Part shown: positions 15,366 to 25,182 of the stretch, piece by piece
Numbering within the stretch: position 1 is the stretch's first letter
How the letters are laid out: the number at the start of each line of letters is the position of its first letter
Source of the DNA: Catonella massiliensis
GTDB taxonomy: Bacteria; Bacillota; Clostridia; Lachnospirales; Lachnospiraceae
Length of the DNA stretch: 64,000 nucleotides
Assembly (NCBI RefSeq): GCF_016651435.1
Contig: NZ_JAEPRJ010000001.1
Span: 2,914,001 to 2,978,000 of the forward strand
Direction of reading: 5' to 3'
Position numbers and translations under genes: made by a program
Notes under the pieces: model-generated
Databases searched by the model: none
What the model was told of the DNA's origin: nothing
Seen by the model: only the letters and a program-made list of their open reading frames with translations

Positions 15366-16460
15366 ATGAGCTTGAGCTGTAATGCTACTAAATTAGCAGA
15401 GTATTTAATGAGAAAATATCCTCTGGCTGATAGTTATCCTTATAAAAGCTGGAGTTATCCACAGGGCTTTTATCTATGGGCTATAGTTAGGTTATTTGAA
15501 AAAACCGGAGATAAAAGATACTACGATTATGTGCTTGCTTATGGTAACACTCACGTAGGAGATGATGGGACAATTTCCTGCTTTGTTGGAGACTGCCTTG
15601 ATGATATTATGCCGGCATCTATCCTTATCTGGCTATATACAAAAACAGGTGAAGAAAGGTTTAAGCTTGCTGCTAAAAAGGCTCGTAAGGCACTAGACTC
15701 ATATCCGAGGAATTCTAAAGGTGGATTCTTACATGGAAAGCATCTTCCGGGAGAAATGTGGGCAGATGGACTATTTATGGAATTGATGTTTTTGGTAAGA
15801 TATGGGAAATACATAGGGGATGAAGAGAATAGCTATAAAGAGGTGGTAAAACAATTAAGCTTATATTTTGAAAATGCCAGGAAGGATAGAACAGGCTTTG
15901 TGTACCATGCTTATAGTGATAATCCGTATACAAAATGGGCAAGCCCGCTAAACGGTTGTTCCCCGGAGGTCTGGAGTGAAGGGCTTGGCTGGTATGGTAT
16001 GGCTTTGGTTGAAGCACTTGGAATAATCCCCGAGAATTTTAATGGGCGGGAGGAAATTAGAAATCAACTTATTCTGTTATGTGAGGATTTGCTGAAAACT
16101 CAGGACTGGAACTGTGGACTATGGTATCAAGTGGTTGACAAACCCGGATTCCCAAGGAATTTCCATGACACCTCCGGGAGTGCAATGTTTGTGTATACAC
16201 TAAAAAAGGCGTATGATCTCTTACTCATAGACAATGAATATGCAAAAGAGGTTATAGATAAGGGCTATAAAGCAATTCTCTCAAAATGCTCTGCCGGGAT
16301 TGATGGCGGATACAATATATCAGATGCCTGTGACGGGTTATGTGTTCAGAATAACTATGATCAGTATGTGGACTATACGAGATGTGTAAATGCTAAAGAG
16401 GCCGTTGCTGCAGTTCTTTGGGCGTTGGTGGCCTGTGAAGAGGGAACTGATACAATATAA
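15366..16460 (+). CDS. GH105-type unsaturated uronyl hydrolase
   Basis: A 364-residue (alpha/alpha)6-barrel protein of the YteR/YesR (GH105) type. These cytoplasmic enzymes hydrate the double bond left by polysaccharide lyases and release unsaturated galacturonic or glucuronic acid. Family signatures are SWSYPQGFYLWAI near 30, LPGEMWADGLFM with the catalytic-type Asp at 134, and SPEVWSEGLGWYGMAL near 205. The length fits the family. No signal peptide is present. AGGAGGG abuts ATG 15366; TTG 15372 has a better 6-bp spacing and may be the true start. It is the first gene of an operon with an aldo/keto reductase and a GH127 enzyme. The exact uronide is not readable. Confidence 0.85.
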   Translation: MSLSCNATKLAEYLMRKYPLADSYPYKSWSYPQGFYLWAIVRLFEKTGDKRYYDYVLAYGNTHVGDDGTISCFVGDCLDDIMPASILIWLYTKTGEERFKLAAKKARKALDSYPRNSKGGFLHGKHLPGEMWADGLFMELMFLVRYGKYIGDEENSYKEVVKQLSLYFENARKDRTGFVYHAYSDNPYTKWASPLNGCSPEVWSEGLGWYGMALVEALGIIPENFNGREEIRNQLILLCEDLLKTQDWNCGLWYQVVDKPGFPRNFHDTSGSAMFVYTLKKAYDLLLIDNEYAKEVIDKGYKAILSKCSAGIDGGYNISDACDGLCVQNNYDQYVDYTRCVNAKEAVAAVLWALVACEEGTDTI

Positions 16461-16519
16461 GTAACCGTTTTTATTATCTTTTGACACGCAAAAAATATTA
16501 ATTTACTTAGGAGGTAAAT

Positions 16520-17515
16520 ATGTATAAGGCAAATGAATCAAGATATGAAAGTATGATCTACAACCGTTCAGGAAACAGCGGGCTTAAGCTTCCAGCAGTA
16601 TCCCTCGGATTATGGCATAATTTTGGAGACACTGCTGCGTATTCAAATATGGAAGATATATGCTTTACAGCATTTGATAATGGTATAACACATTTTGACC
16701 TTGCTAATAATTACGGTCCAAAAGCCGGTGCGGCTGAGATTAACTTTGGAAAGATTTTAAAAGAGCACTTAAGTGCTTACCGTGATGAGCTTATTATAAG
16801 CACCAAGGCAGGATATGACATGTGGCCTGGTCCTTATGGTGATTTTGGCAGCAGGAAGTATTTGATTGCGTCATTAGATCAGAGTCTTAAGCGTATGGGA
16901 CTTGATTATGTTGATATTTTTTATCATCACAGGCCTGATCCTGATACTCCATTGGAGGAGACTATGGAGGCTCTTGCACAGATAGTAAAGAGCGGTAAGG
17001 CACTCTATGTTGGGCTCTCAAGCTACGATGGTAAAAGGATGGCTGAGGCTTCTGCTATTCTTAAAGAACGTCATGTTCCATTTATAATTAATCAAAACAG
17101 ATACAATCTTTTTGATAGGACGATTGAAAGGAACGGACTTAAGGATGCTGCCGGAGAATTAGGAAAGGGAATAATTTGTTTTTGTCCGCTTGAACAGGGT
17201 GTGCTTACTGACAGATATCTAAATGGTATTCCTGAAGACAGTCGTGTAAAAACAGACGGAAGGTTCCTTAAGGAGAAGGATGTTGAATTCTACATCTTGA
17301 AGGCAAAGGAGCTGAAGGCAGTTGCAGACAAGAGAGGACAGAGCCTTGCGGAAATGTCGCTTGCTTGGCTATTAAAAGACCCTAGAATAACCTCTGTGCT
17401 TGTAGGGGCTTCCAGAGCAGAGCAGCTGCTTACCAATATTCGCGCCATACACAGTGCTCCATTCTCTGAGGAAGAGCTTAAAGAAATTGAGAAGATTACA
17501 ACAGAAAATTGGTAA
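16520..17515 (+). CDS. Aldo/keto reductase (YghZ/Gpr-like)
   Basis: A 331-residue NAD(P)H-dependent aldo/keto reductase. The tetrad is visible as D60 and Y65 in THFDLANNYG, K96 in STKAGY and H137 in YHHRPD. The start RSGNSGLKLPAVSLGLWHNFG and the segment SRKYLIASLDQSLKRMGLDY are typical of the YghZ (L-glyceraldehyde-3-phosphate reductase) and Kv-beta-like branch. The C-terminal LAWLLKDPRITSVLVGASR is the usual cofactor-binding end. In this operon it probably reduces a sugar or ketose released by the neighbouring hydrolases; the substrate is inferred. It has AGGAGG 7 bp upstream and lies 59 bp after GH105. Confidence 0.88.
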   Translation: MYKANESRYESMIYNRSGNSGLKLPAVSLGLWHNFGDTAAYSNMEDICFTAFDNGITHFDLANNYGPKAGAAEINFGKILKEHLSAYRDELIISTKAGYDMWPGPYGDFGSRKYLIASLDQSLKRMGLDYVDIFYHHRPDPDTPLEETMEALAQIVKSGKALYVGLSSYDGKRMAEASAILKERHVPFIINQNRYNLFDRTIERNGLKDAAGELGKGIICFCPLEQGVLTDRYLNGIPEDSRVKTDGRFLKEKDVEFYILKAKELKAVADKRGQSLAEMSLAWLLKDPRITSVLVGASRAEQLLTNIRAIHSAPFSEEELKEIEKITTENW

Positions 17516-17582
17516 AATTTAATAATCAGGGGATTTGTGCTTAAGTACAGTCCCCTGTAGTCATATATAAAGGGGTGGAAAA

Positions 17583-19505
17583 ATGGAGATAAAATATTCA
17601 TTAAAGGGCTTAGCGGATAAAGCAATGCATTTTGCAGAAAATAAACAGCTAATTGACCCTAAACTATGGAAACGATTTGTAAGTCAATTTAAGGGAGAGA
17701 CAGATAAAGGTGACAGAGGCTGGAGAGGCGAGTTCTGGGGTAAAATGATGCGTGGAGCGTCGCTTGTATACAGCTATACTGAAAATGAGGAGTTATATAA
17801 GATTCTTGATGAAACTGTTAGGGAGATGATTTTAGTTACTGCTCCTACCGGACGTATAAGCAGCTACTCTGTAGAAACCGAGTTCAATGGGTGGGATCTG
17901 TGGTGCAGAAAATATGTAATTTTAGGTATGGAGTATTTCCTTGAGATATGTAAGGATAAAAAGCTTAAGGAGAATGTAATAGATTGCATTAAAAAACAGG
18001 TAGACTACATAATGAAGTTTATTGGAGATGAGGATGGGAAAACACCGATAGTTTTTGCGTCAGGCTGCTGGAGGGGGCTTAATTCAAGCTCGATACTTGA
18101 GCCTGTTGTGAAACTGTATAAACTAACAGGAGAAAGAAGGTATCTTGACTTTGCGGAGCATATAGTAAGCCATGGAGGAACGTCAATTGCCAATATCTTT
18201 GAACTTGCCATGGAAAATGAAGCAAGTCCTTATCAGTTTCCGGTCACAAAGGCTTATGAAATGACCTCTTGCTTTGAGGGGCTTTTGGAGTATGCAGAGG
18301 TAAAAAATGATAAAAAATGGGAACAGGCCGCTATAAACTATGCTTACAAGATTCTTGATACAGATTTTACTGTTATAGGAAGTGCTGGATGTACTCACGA
18401 GTTATTTGATCATTCAACAGTCAGACAGGCGAACACAACCAATGAATTTATTATGCAGGAAACTTGTGTAACAGTTACACTTATGAAGTTCTTTGGCAGA
18501 ATATTAAAGATAACCGGAGACAGCCGCTTTGCAGATGCTATTGAACGCTCTTTTTACAATGCTTATCTTGGGGCAGAAAATCCACAAGGATTTATGGATG
18601 ATAGGGCTGAAAAAATGCAGGGAATTGTAAAAAAAGGATTTCCTTATGACAGTTATGCACCTTTAACTCTGGGAAGAAGAGGAAAGCAGGCTGGTGGATT
18701 TATGATTCTTGAAGAAGGAAATACTTATGGCTGTTGTGCAAGTATAGCCTCCGCAGGAATTGGCATCATACCTAAAATAATGTTTATTCATTCCAGTGAA
18801 GGATATAATCTTAACTTTTACGAAGAAGGGAGAATTGAGGCTGTCAGCCAGTCAGGTTCAAAGTTAAGCCTTAGCATAGAAACAGCTTATCCGGTTGAAG
18901 GAGATGTAAAAATAAGGATTGAAGAAAGTGGAGATGATGAATTTGCTATGAATTTCCGAATTCCTGCTTGGAGCAGAGTTACTACTGCAAGCCTTAATGG
19001 TGAAGAGATACAAGATGAAGCTCTGAGCGAGAAGCCTATAATTGATACTTCTGATCTTACAAAAGGAAGTGGATATTTAAGAATAAAAAGAAAGTGGGAA
19101 AAGGGTGACGAGGTATTGCTGTCCTTTGATATGAGAACCTTTGTTTTACATCCTGTTCCATACGGTAAAGATTTGCTTGTAAATAACATGCTTTTTGAGT
19201 ATGACTATCTTGTACCTACCTTTGATTTGGAGGATCCGCTTGCAAAGAGACATATTGCACTTGAACGTGGTCCGCTTATGCTGGCTGTAGAAGATTCTTC
19301 AAAGTCAAAGGCATCAAGAGAGATAGAAATTGAAACTGATGATAATTTATCAGTTAGTCTTGAGACTCTTTCAGACAAGGAAGACTGCCATTCGATTTTT
19401 GAAGGAAATGTTAAGACTAGAGATGGTGATTTACACCTAAAAGACTATGCTTCAGCGGGAAAAGACAAAAAGAAAGAAATAGCTGTATGGCTTTTAACTA
19501 AGTAA
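17583..19505 (+). CDS. GH127-type (DUF1680) beta-L-arabinofuranosidase-like enzyme
   Basis: A 640-residue DUF1680 protein with an (alpha/alpha)6 barrel and C-terminal beta domains. GH127 enzymes use a zinc-bound cysteine nucleophile. The matching residues are visible as E293 and C295 in MQETCVTVT and the pair C384-C385 in YGCCASIASAG. Further family features are FNGWDLWCRKY and FRIPAWS in the beta domain. It would remove beta-L-arabinofuranosyl or related residues from plant glycans, in the cytoplasm (no signal peptide). Related families (GH142, GH146) share parts of this fold, so specificity is uncertain. AAGGGGTGG precedes the ATG. It is the last gene of the operon, before the terminator at 19527. 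Confidence 0.82.
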   Translation: MEIKYSLKGLADKAMHFAENKQLIDPKLWKRFVSQFKGETDKGDRGWRGEFWGKMMRGASLVYSYTENEELYKILDETVREMILVTAPTGRISSYSVETEFNGWDLWCRKYVILGMEYFLEICKDKKLKENVIDCIKKQVDYIMKFIGDEDGKTPIVFASGCWRGLNSSSILEPVVKLYKLTGERRYLDFAEHIVSHGGTSIANIFELAMENEASPYQFPVTKAYEMTSCFEGLLEYAEVKNDKKWEQAAINYAYKILDTDFTVIGSAGCTHELFDHSTVRQANTTNEFIMQETCVTVTLMKFFGRILKITGDSRFADAIERSFYNAYLGAENPQGFMDDRAEKMQGIVKKGFPYDSYAPLTLGRRGKQAGGFMILEEGNTYGCCASIASAGIGIIPKIMFIHSSEGYNLNFYEEGRIEAVSQSGSKLSLSIETAYPVEGDVKIRIEESGDDEFAMNFRIPAWSRVTTASLNGEEIQDEALSEKPIIDTSDLTKGSGYLRIKRKWEKGDEVLLSFDMRTFVLHPVPYGKDLLVNNMLFEYDYLVPTFDLEDPLAKRHIALERGPLMLAVEDSSKSKASREIEIETDDNLSVSLETLSDKEDCHSIFEGNVKTRDGDLHLKDYASAGKDKKKEIAVWLLTK

Positions 19506-19526
19506 TCCTAACTAAGTTTATATATT

Positions 19527-19565
19527 AAAGCTGCTGCGTTTAATTATGACGTGGCAGCTTTTTTA
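19527..19565 (+). terminator. Terminator after GH127 gene
   Basis: AAAGCTGC and GCAGCTTT form a stem around an imperfect TGCG/CGTG inner stem and are followed by a T-run, 21 bp after the GH127 stop. Confidence 0.75.
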
Positions 19566-19616
19566 CAGCACCCGGCCTGATAAGTAGAAAATTACCTTAA
19601 TCATAGATTCTTACCA

Positions 19617-19645
19617 TTGAAATAATATTTTACGTAAAATATACT
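19617..19645 (+). promoter_or_regulatory. Promoter of the sugar ABC operon with built-in operator
   Basis: TTGAAA (19617-19622) and TATACT (19640-19645) are exactly 17 bp apart. The 18-bp perfect palindrome ATATTTTACGTAAAATAT (19625-19642) fills the spacer and enters the -10 box. A protein bound there would block RNA polymerase, so repression is likely. The central CG is like LacI-family operators, but no LacI gene is in the window. Confidence 0.75.
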
Positions 19646-19716
19646 AAAAGCATAAGAATAATACATATGATATAGAGCAAGATACACAAAGAGAAAGTTG
19701 AGAAGGGAGTGGTTTT

Positions 19717-20646
19717 ATGGTTAAACCTAAAAAAACTGCCAAAAAGGGTTTTAAGAAGTTAAACCTCACGTTATATCTTATGATACTTCCGGCAGTGATT
19801 TATTATCTGATTTTTGCTTATCTTCCTATGGGTGGAACGGTACTTGCATTCAAGCAGTTTAACTATGCAGATGGAATACTTGCTTCACCATGGTCGGGCT
19901 TCAAAAATTTTGAATTTCTTTTCAGTGGTGGCAAGATTTTCAAGGTTGCCTTTAATACAATAGCTTATAACGCAGTATTCATTGTGGTAAACCTCATTCT
20001 ACAGGTAGGAGTAGCTATTTTACTTACTGAGATAAAATCAAAGTTTTTTAAAAAAGCCTCACAGTCCATAATATTTTTACCATATTTTATTTCGTGGGTA
20101 ATTGTGGGTGGCTTCCTCTACAATTTGTTTAACTACGAATACGGCTCATTAAATACTATGCTTAAGGCTGTAGGTGCTACACCTGTTGATATGTATAATA
20201 ATGTTGGTGTATGGAAGTATGTACTTGTAGTGGCTAACGCGTGGAAATGGGTCGGCTATGGCTCGGTTATATATCTGGCAGCCATTACCGGGCTAGATAG
20301 TGAGATGTATGAAGCAGCAGCAATAGACGGTGCAGGAAGAGTACGTAAGATATTTTCTATTACACTACCGCTTATTACACCTCAGATTATAATTATGACC
20401 CTGCTTAATGTAGGTAGGATATTTAGGGGTGACTTTGATATGTTTTATCAGGTTACAGCAAATAATCCTCTTTTATACGATAGTACAGACGTAATTGATA
20501 CTTATGTAGTAAGATCTCTCTTACAGATACAGGATGTGGGAATGACATCTGCAGCAGGTCTTATTCAGTCATTAATCAGTCTGGTTATCCTTCTCGGGGT
20601 AAACAGCCTGGTGAAGAGATACCAGAAAGATTACGCATTATTCTGA
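19717..20646 (+). CDS. Sugar ABC transporter permease (LplB-type)
   Basis: A 309-residue membrane protein with about six transmembrane helices, beginning with a basic tail then LNLTLYLMILPAVIYYLIF. The EAA loop that contacts the ATPase is EAAAIDGAGRVRKIFSITLP (about 199-218). It resembles LplB/COG4209 permeases that work with YtcP-type partners and YesMN regulators to import oligosaccharides. The ribosome binding site is AAGGGAG. It is the first gene of an operon running at least to the GH3 gene. The ATPase subunit is not encoded here, so a shared MsmK-type ATPase elsewhere is expected. Confidence 0.9.
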   Translation: MVKPKKTAKKGFKKLNLTLYLMILPAVIYYLIFAYLPMGGTVLAFKQFNYADGILASPWSGFKNFEFLFSGGKIFKVAFNTIAYNAVFIVVNLILQVGVAILLTEIKSKFFKKASQSIIFLPYFISWVIVGGFLYNLFNYEYGSLNTMLKAVGATPVDMYNNVGVWKYVLVVANAWKWVGYGSVIYLAAITGLDSEMYEAAAIDGAGRVRKIFSITLPLITPQIIIMTLLNVGRIFRGDFDMFYQVTANNPLLYDSTDVIDTYVVRSLLQIQDVGMTSAAGLIQSLISLVILLGVNSLVKRYQKDYALF

Positions 20647-20665
20647 GAAAGGAGAGTGAACTTAT

Positions 20666-21562
20666 ATGCTTACTAAAAAAATATCAAAAGCAGATGTGGG
20701 ATTTGGACTTTTCGCATATACGATACTTACATTTTTATCACTTTGCTGTCTGATTCCTTTTCTGTTTATCATATCAGGTGCATTCTCATCGGAACAGTCA
20801 ATTCTGGAACACGGCTTCTCGTTGATTCCGATTGAGTACTCACTTGAAGCATTTAGAGCAGTATTTGCGGTACCTGAAAATATTTTTAATGCTTATGGGG
20901 TTACTATATTTATCACAATAGTTGGTACTGTAGTAGGTATATTTTTCTCATCAATGGCAGCTTATGTACTACAGAGAAAAGAATTTAGGCCAAGGACCTT
21001 CTTTTCCTTCTTCTTCTATTTCACAACTATATTTAATGGTGGAATAGTTCCATGGTACATCCTTATGATTAGATATTTTAACATGAAGAATAATATTATG
21101 GCTCTCATTTTGCCAAACCTCTTCAACGTATTTTATATCATTATCATAAGAAGCTTTATAAGCAACAGTATTCCGGACTCAATAACAGAGTCAGCCAAGA
21201 TTGATGGAGCCGGGGAATTTCATATCTTTGTTAAAATGATACTTCCGCTCTCAAAGCCTATTTTGGCGACAATGGGATTGTTCACGGCTCTTAACTACTG
21301 GAATGACTGGTTTAACGCTATGCTGTTTGTAGATGAGCAGAAGCTGATTCCTTTACAGTATTATCTTTACAGGATGCTGTCACAGATATCAATGCTTAGG
21401 AATCTGATAGCAAAGGTGCCACAGTTAGCAGCTGTAACACCACCGGAGGAATCGTTTAAGATGGCGATGACACTGGTAACAATAGGACCGATCTTATTAC
21501 TGTATCCGTTTGTACAGAGATTCTTTGTAAGCGGAATAATGATCGGAGCAGTAAAAGGTTAA
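20666..21562 (+). CDS. Sugar ABC transporter permease (YtcP-type)
   Basis: A 298-residue permease of the COG0395/YtcP group with about six transmembrane helices. Its EAA loop is ESAKIDGAGEFHIFVKMILP (about 175-194), followed by LNYWNDWFNAMLF, a strong signature of this subfamily. It pairs with the LplB-type permease 20 bp upstream to form the heterodimeric channel. AAAGGAGAG precedes the ATG. Confidence 0.9.
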   Translation: MLTKKISKADVGFGLFAYTILTFLSLCCLIPFLFIISGAFSSEQSILEHGFSLIPIEYSLEAFRAVFAVPENIFNAYGVTIFITIVGTVVGIFFSSMAAYVLQRKEFRPRTFFSFFFYFTTIFNGGIVPWYILMIRYFNMKNNIMALILPNLFNVFYIIIIRSFISNSIPDSITESAKIDGAGEFHIFVKMILPLSKPILATMGLFTALNYWNDWFNAMLFVDEQKLIPLQYYLYRMLSQISMLRNLIAKVPQLAAVTPPEESFKMAMTLVTIGPILLLYPFVQRFFVSGIMIGAVKG

Positions 21563-21580
21563 AATAAAAGGAGGAGAACT

Positions 21581-23167
21581 ATGAGAAAGTTAAGAAAATG
21601 GTTAGCAGCAGGACTGTCAATGACTATGGCATTAGCCTTGGTTGCGTGTGGAAGCGGGGCAAAGAATGATACCAAAAGCAATGCAAATGGAAGTGCCGTA
21701 AAGCAGGCTTCCACTCAGTCTAAGTCATCAGGCACAGAGAGCAAGGCAAGTACATTGGAGCCGGTTACACTTAAGATGTATTTCATAGGTGAGCCACAGT
21801 CCGACAATGACATGGTTTTTGAAGAAATCAACAAGCATTTGAAAGAGAAAATCAACGCTACAATTGAGCCTCATTACTTATCTTGGGGAGACTATCAGCA
21901 GAGATATCCGCTTTTATTCTCATCAGGTGAAGACTTTGATATGATTTATACTGCTGCTTGGGCGTTTTATGCCGAGACAGCATCAAAGGGCGGTTTTTAT
22001 GAAATAACACCTGAGATGGTAGATAAATATTGTCCTCTTGCAAAGGCAGCACTTCCTGCGAATGCATGGGTAAATACCCAGGTAGCGGGAAAGAACTATA
22101 TGATTCCACAGAATAACTACTGGGCAAATCATTACGGCGCATTTGTCCGTGGTGACCTTCGTAAAAAATACGGTATGGAGCCACTTAAGACAGTTGAGGA
22201 TATAGAGAAGTTTATGGCTAAGGTTAAAGAGAATGAGCCTGGAATGATTCCTCTAGATGTCTCAAGTAACAATGCTGAGATTATTATGAGAGCTCTCGTT
22301 ATGTATCCACAGGGACGTTACTATCTCTCACATACCTTGACATACGATTATACCAATTCAGAAAAGCTTGATCTTGTACCATTTTATGACCTTCCTGGAT
22401 TTGAAGAGCATATCAAGCGTATGAAGGATTGGAACCAGAAAGGCTATATCTCAAAGAGTGATCTTACATCATCTAATACAAACCGTTTTGATTCCGGTAA
22501 GAGTGCAGTTAAATTCGGCAATATAGGTGATGCAAACACAGCTTGGCAGAACGCAAAACAGAATCACCCTGACTGGGAAGTAGAGTATATCAATCTTCTT
22601 GAAAATAAACCACTTGGTTCTGCAGGATTTACCGGTAACGGCGTTGGCTTCAATGCAAGAAGTAAAAATATTGAAAGAGCTTTGATGGCAACAGACCTTC
22701 TTAACTATGATAAGGATCTTAATTTCCTTATTAACAACGGTATACCTGGAGTACACAGTAAGCTTCTTGGAACTGTTAAGATAGATGGACATGATTTCCA
22801 GCAGATAGAAGTAATTAAACCTGATGCTTACGGCGGAATCAGTACCTGGTGCTTTGCAAATGCGCCAAGTCTTCCTATAGATTCTTTCCCTAAGTACGGT
22901 GAAATTCAGGCATCATATTACTTTAAGCAGCTTGTATTTAACCCGGTAGATGGTATGTCATTCGTCCTTGATTCTGTAAATACCGAGCAGGCAAATGTAT
23001 ATAATGTAAGAACTGAGTATTCACCTATCTTATACTTGGGATTTGCTGAAGACCCTATGGCAACCTTAGCTGAATTCAAAGAAAAGCTTAAAGCAGCTGG
23101 TGAGGAGAAATTTAATCAGGAAATAACCAAGCAGGCACAGGCAGTTTTTGATGCTGCTAAAAAATAA
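21581..23167 (+). CDS. Extracellular sugar-binding lipoprotein (LplA-type)
   Basis: A 528-residue solute-binding protein. A lipoprotein signal peptide ends in LALVAC, with lipidation expected at C23, then a Ser/Lys-rich tether to about residue 60. The mature protein starts TLKMYFIGEPQSDNDM, typical of large oligosaccharide-binding proteins partnered with LplB/YtcP permeases. It captures the oligosaccharide outside the membrane and delivers it to the two permeases encoded just upstream (19 bp gap). The ligand is unknown. AGGAGGAG precedes the start. Confidence 0.9.
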   Translation: MRKLRKWLAAGLSMTMALALVACGSGAKNDTKSNANGSAVKQASTQSKSSGTESKASTLEPVTLKMYFIGEPQSDNDMVFEEINKHLKEKINATIEPHYLSWGDYQQRYPLLFSSGEDFDMIYTAAWAFYAETASKGGFYEITPEMVDKYCPLAKAALPANAWVNTQVAGKNYMIPQNNYWANHYGAFVRGDLRKKYGMEPLKTVEDIEKFMAKVKENEPGMIPLDVSSNNAEIIMRALVMYPQGRYYLSHTLTYDYTNSEKLDLVPFYDLPGFEEHIKRMKDWNQKGYISKSDLTSSNTNRFDSGKSAVKFGNIGDANTAWQNAKQNHPDWEVEYINLLENKPLGSAGFTGNGVGFNARSKNIERALMATDLLNYDKDLNFLINNGIPGVHSKLLGTVKIDGHDFQQIEVIKPDAYGGISTWCFANAPSLPIDSFPKYGEIQASYYFKQLVFNPVDGMSFVLDSVNTEQANVYNVRTEYSPILYLGFAEDPMATLAEFKEKLKAAGEEKFNQEITKQAQAVFDAAKK

Positions 23168-23212
23168 TCTGCTTTTATACAAAAAGACTAGAAACAATAG
23201 AAGGGGGTTCTG

Positions 23213-25171
23213 ATGAGCAGAGGAATTGTTCCGCAGTATATAAAAAGGACAGGTCCAGCAAGACACATAAACAAGCAGACTAAAATACAGACAGATATCC
23301 CGGTGATACAGGAAATCCTTGTGGAAAAGATAAAAAATACCGGTACTGAAGAAGGTTTCAAAGTTATTTGCTTTCATAAGGAAATACCTGCCGCTATTGG
23401 TGAGCGTATAAGCAATGAGTTTAATGTCCCAAAGCCTTCGCATAGTGAATGCCACATAATTGAGGCTAAAGGTGATGAGATACAGGTATATGCACTAAGT
23501 GAAAGAGGTTTGTTTTACGGTGCAGTATCTATAATCCACCTGATGGAAAAAGGCTGTGTTGATGAGCTTCTTGCTTATGACTATCCGGTATGTGATGAAA
23601 GAGGAATGAAGGTATTTCTACCTGCATCAAAGGATATAGGATTTTTCAAGAAATTCGTCGATATGATTTGTTACTTTAAGTTTAACAGCATCATGATAGA
23701 AATCGGCGGTGCAATGGAGTACAAGAGACATCCCGAGATAAATGAAGGATGGATTAAGTACTGTGAAGAAATGAGCGAATACTCAGGAAAAACAACAAAG
23801 ATACAGGACTACACCTATCCATGGTACAAAAATGCCATACATATGGAAAACGGGGGAGGCAATTTCCTGACACAGGATGAGGTCAGAGAATTGGCAGCTT
23901 ACTGTAGGAGTAGGATGTTAGAAGTTATTCCTGAAGTACCTTCACTTGGACATTGTGACTATCTTATGATGGGACACATGGACATAGCTGAAAGACCGGA
24001 GGACCCATATGCGGACACCTACTGCCCTTCAAACCCGGCTTCTTATGAGCTTCTGTTTGATGTACTTGATGAAGTTATAGAGGTATTTAATCCTGAAGTT
24101 ATTAATATAGGACATGATGAATACTATACAATTGGAGTTTGTGAAAAATGCAGAGGAAAGAGTGGGGCTGACATCTTTGCAGGTGATGTGAATAAGATAT
24201 ATAATTACCTGAAATCAAAGGGTGTAAAAACTTTACTTTGGGGTGATAAGCTTCTGAAGAATGCTAAGGTACCTAATGCAGGACCTTTTGGCGGGGCTGA
24301 GATACAGATGTATATGCCTCAGTTCCACCAAAAAGATGGCAAAAAGATAGGTATTATGCCTGCAACATACCAGGCAATCGATATGGTGCCTAAGGATCTT
24401 CTGATCTTACATTGGAACTGGAATCTTGGAGAGCATCTTGAAGATGAGTTTTTGGATAAGAACTTTAATATCCGTTATGGTAACTTTGAAGGATATTATT
24501 TCTCAAACTGGAAAGAGCATATTGAAAAGAGTGGCCGCCACGGAGCATTTATATCCAACTGGAGTTCATTAAATGAGGTAATTTTACAGAGAAATACTAT
24601 ATTCTTCGGTATTTCCTATGCGTATGAAATGTTCTGGAATCATAATTATGAAGATGGAGATTATGAGACAATTAGAGACAAGACCTTTGAATATCTCTAT
24701 CATTATAAATATGCAGACGCACAGGGACTTGAGGCAAAGGAGAGCCATGATGGACATCCTGCGTATGTAGAGCTTATTCATACTACTGACTACTTTGTTG
24801 ACTTTAAGTTCTTTGTAGATGGAGTATTCCCTGAAAAGGAAGTATATGAGATTGGTCAGCTGGTATTTGAATATGAAGATGGACAGACTGAAAAGGTACC
24901 TCTAACTTATGGGTACAACATAGGCAATAAAGATGTGAAATGGGAGAGAAACAAGGACGGAGACCCGGGATATAATCACGGTTTTAAGCTTGCAGATCAT
25001 CTTCTTGAAATGTCTTTTGCTACTCTCCCTCTTAAAAAAGGCGAAGAGACAGTTTATAAGTGCCTTGTGGCAAATCCACAACCTAAAAAGGTGCTTAAGG
25101 ATTTCAGGACAGAAGTTTATCCAGACAAGAATTGCAAGGTTTATACAGAATCAGTCAGATACTTGTCCTAA
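23213..25171 (+). CDS. GH20-like beta-N-acetylhexosaminidase
   Basis: A 652-residue protein. The N-terminal part has the GH20b-type segment ALSERGLFYGAVSIIHLMEKG (about 90-110). The barrel begins DERGMKVF and has EVPSLGHCDYL and INIGHDEYYTIG (near 302), the GH20 Asp-Glu pair, though the usual GGDE is GHDE and the ARHF segment is replaced. The Cys motif CEKCRG follows. A C-terminal beta region starts near 500. No signal peptide is present, so it acts inside the cell on imported glycans. It would remove terminal hexosamine or a related sugar, and specificity may differ from classical GH20. It lies within the ABC operon and has GAAGGGGG upstream. Confidence 0.7.
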   Translation: MSRGIVPQYIKRTGPARHINKQTKIQTDIPVIQEILVEKIKNTGTEEGFKVICFHKEIPAAIGERISNEFNVPKPSHSECHIIEAKGDEIQVYALSERGLFYGAVSIIHLMEKGCVDELLAYDYPVCDERGMKVFLPASKDIGFFKKFVDMICYFKFNSIMIEIGGAMEYKRHPEINEGWIKYCEEMSEYSGKTTKIQDYTYPWYKNAIHMENGGGNFLTQDEVRELAAYCRSRMLEVIPEVPSLGHCDYLMMGHMDIAERPEDPYADTYCPSNPASYELLFDVLDEVIEVFNPEVINIGHDEYYTIGVCEKCRGKSGADIFAGDVNKIYNYLKSKGVKTLLWGDKLLKNAKVPNAGPFGGAEIQMYMPQFHQKDGKKIGIMPATYQAIDMVPKDLLILHWNWNLGEHLEDEFLDKNFNIRYGNFEGYYFSNWKEHIEKSGRHGAFISNWSSLNEVILQRNTIFFGISYAYEMFWNHNYEDGDYETIRDKTFEYLYHYKYADAQGLEAKESHDGHPAYVELIHTTDYFVDFKFFVDGVFPEKEVYEIGQLVFEYEDGQTEKVPLTYGYNIGNKDVKWERNKDGDPGYNHGFKLADHLLEMSFATLPLKKGEETVYKCLVANPQPKKVLKDFRTEVYPDKNCKVYTESVRYLS

Positions 25172-25182
25172 GGAGATGTTGA

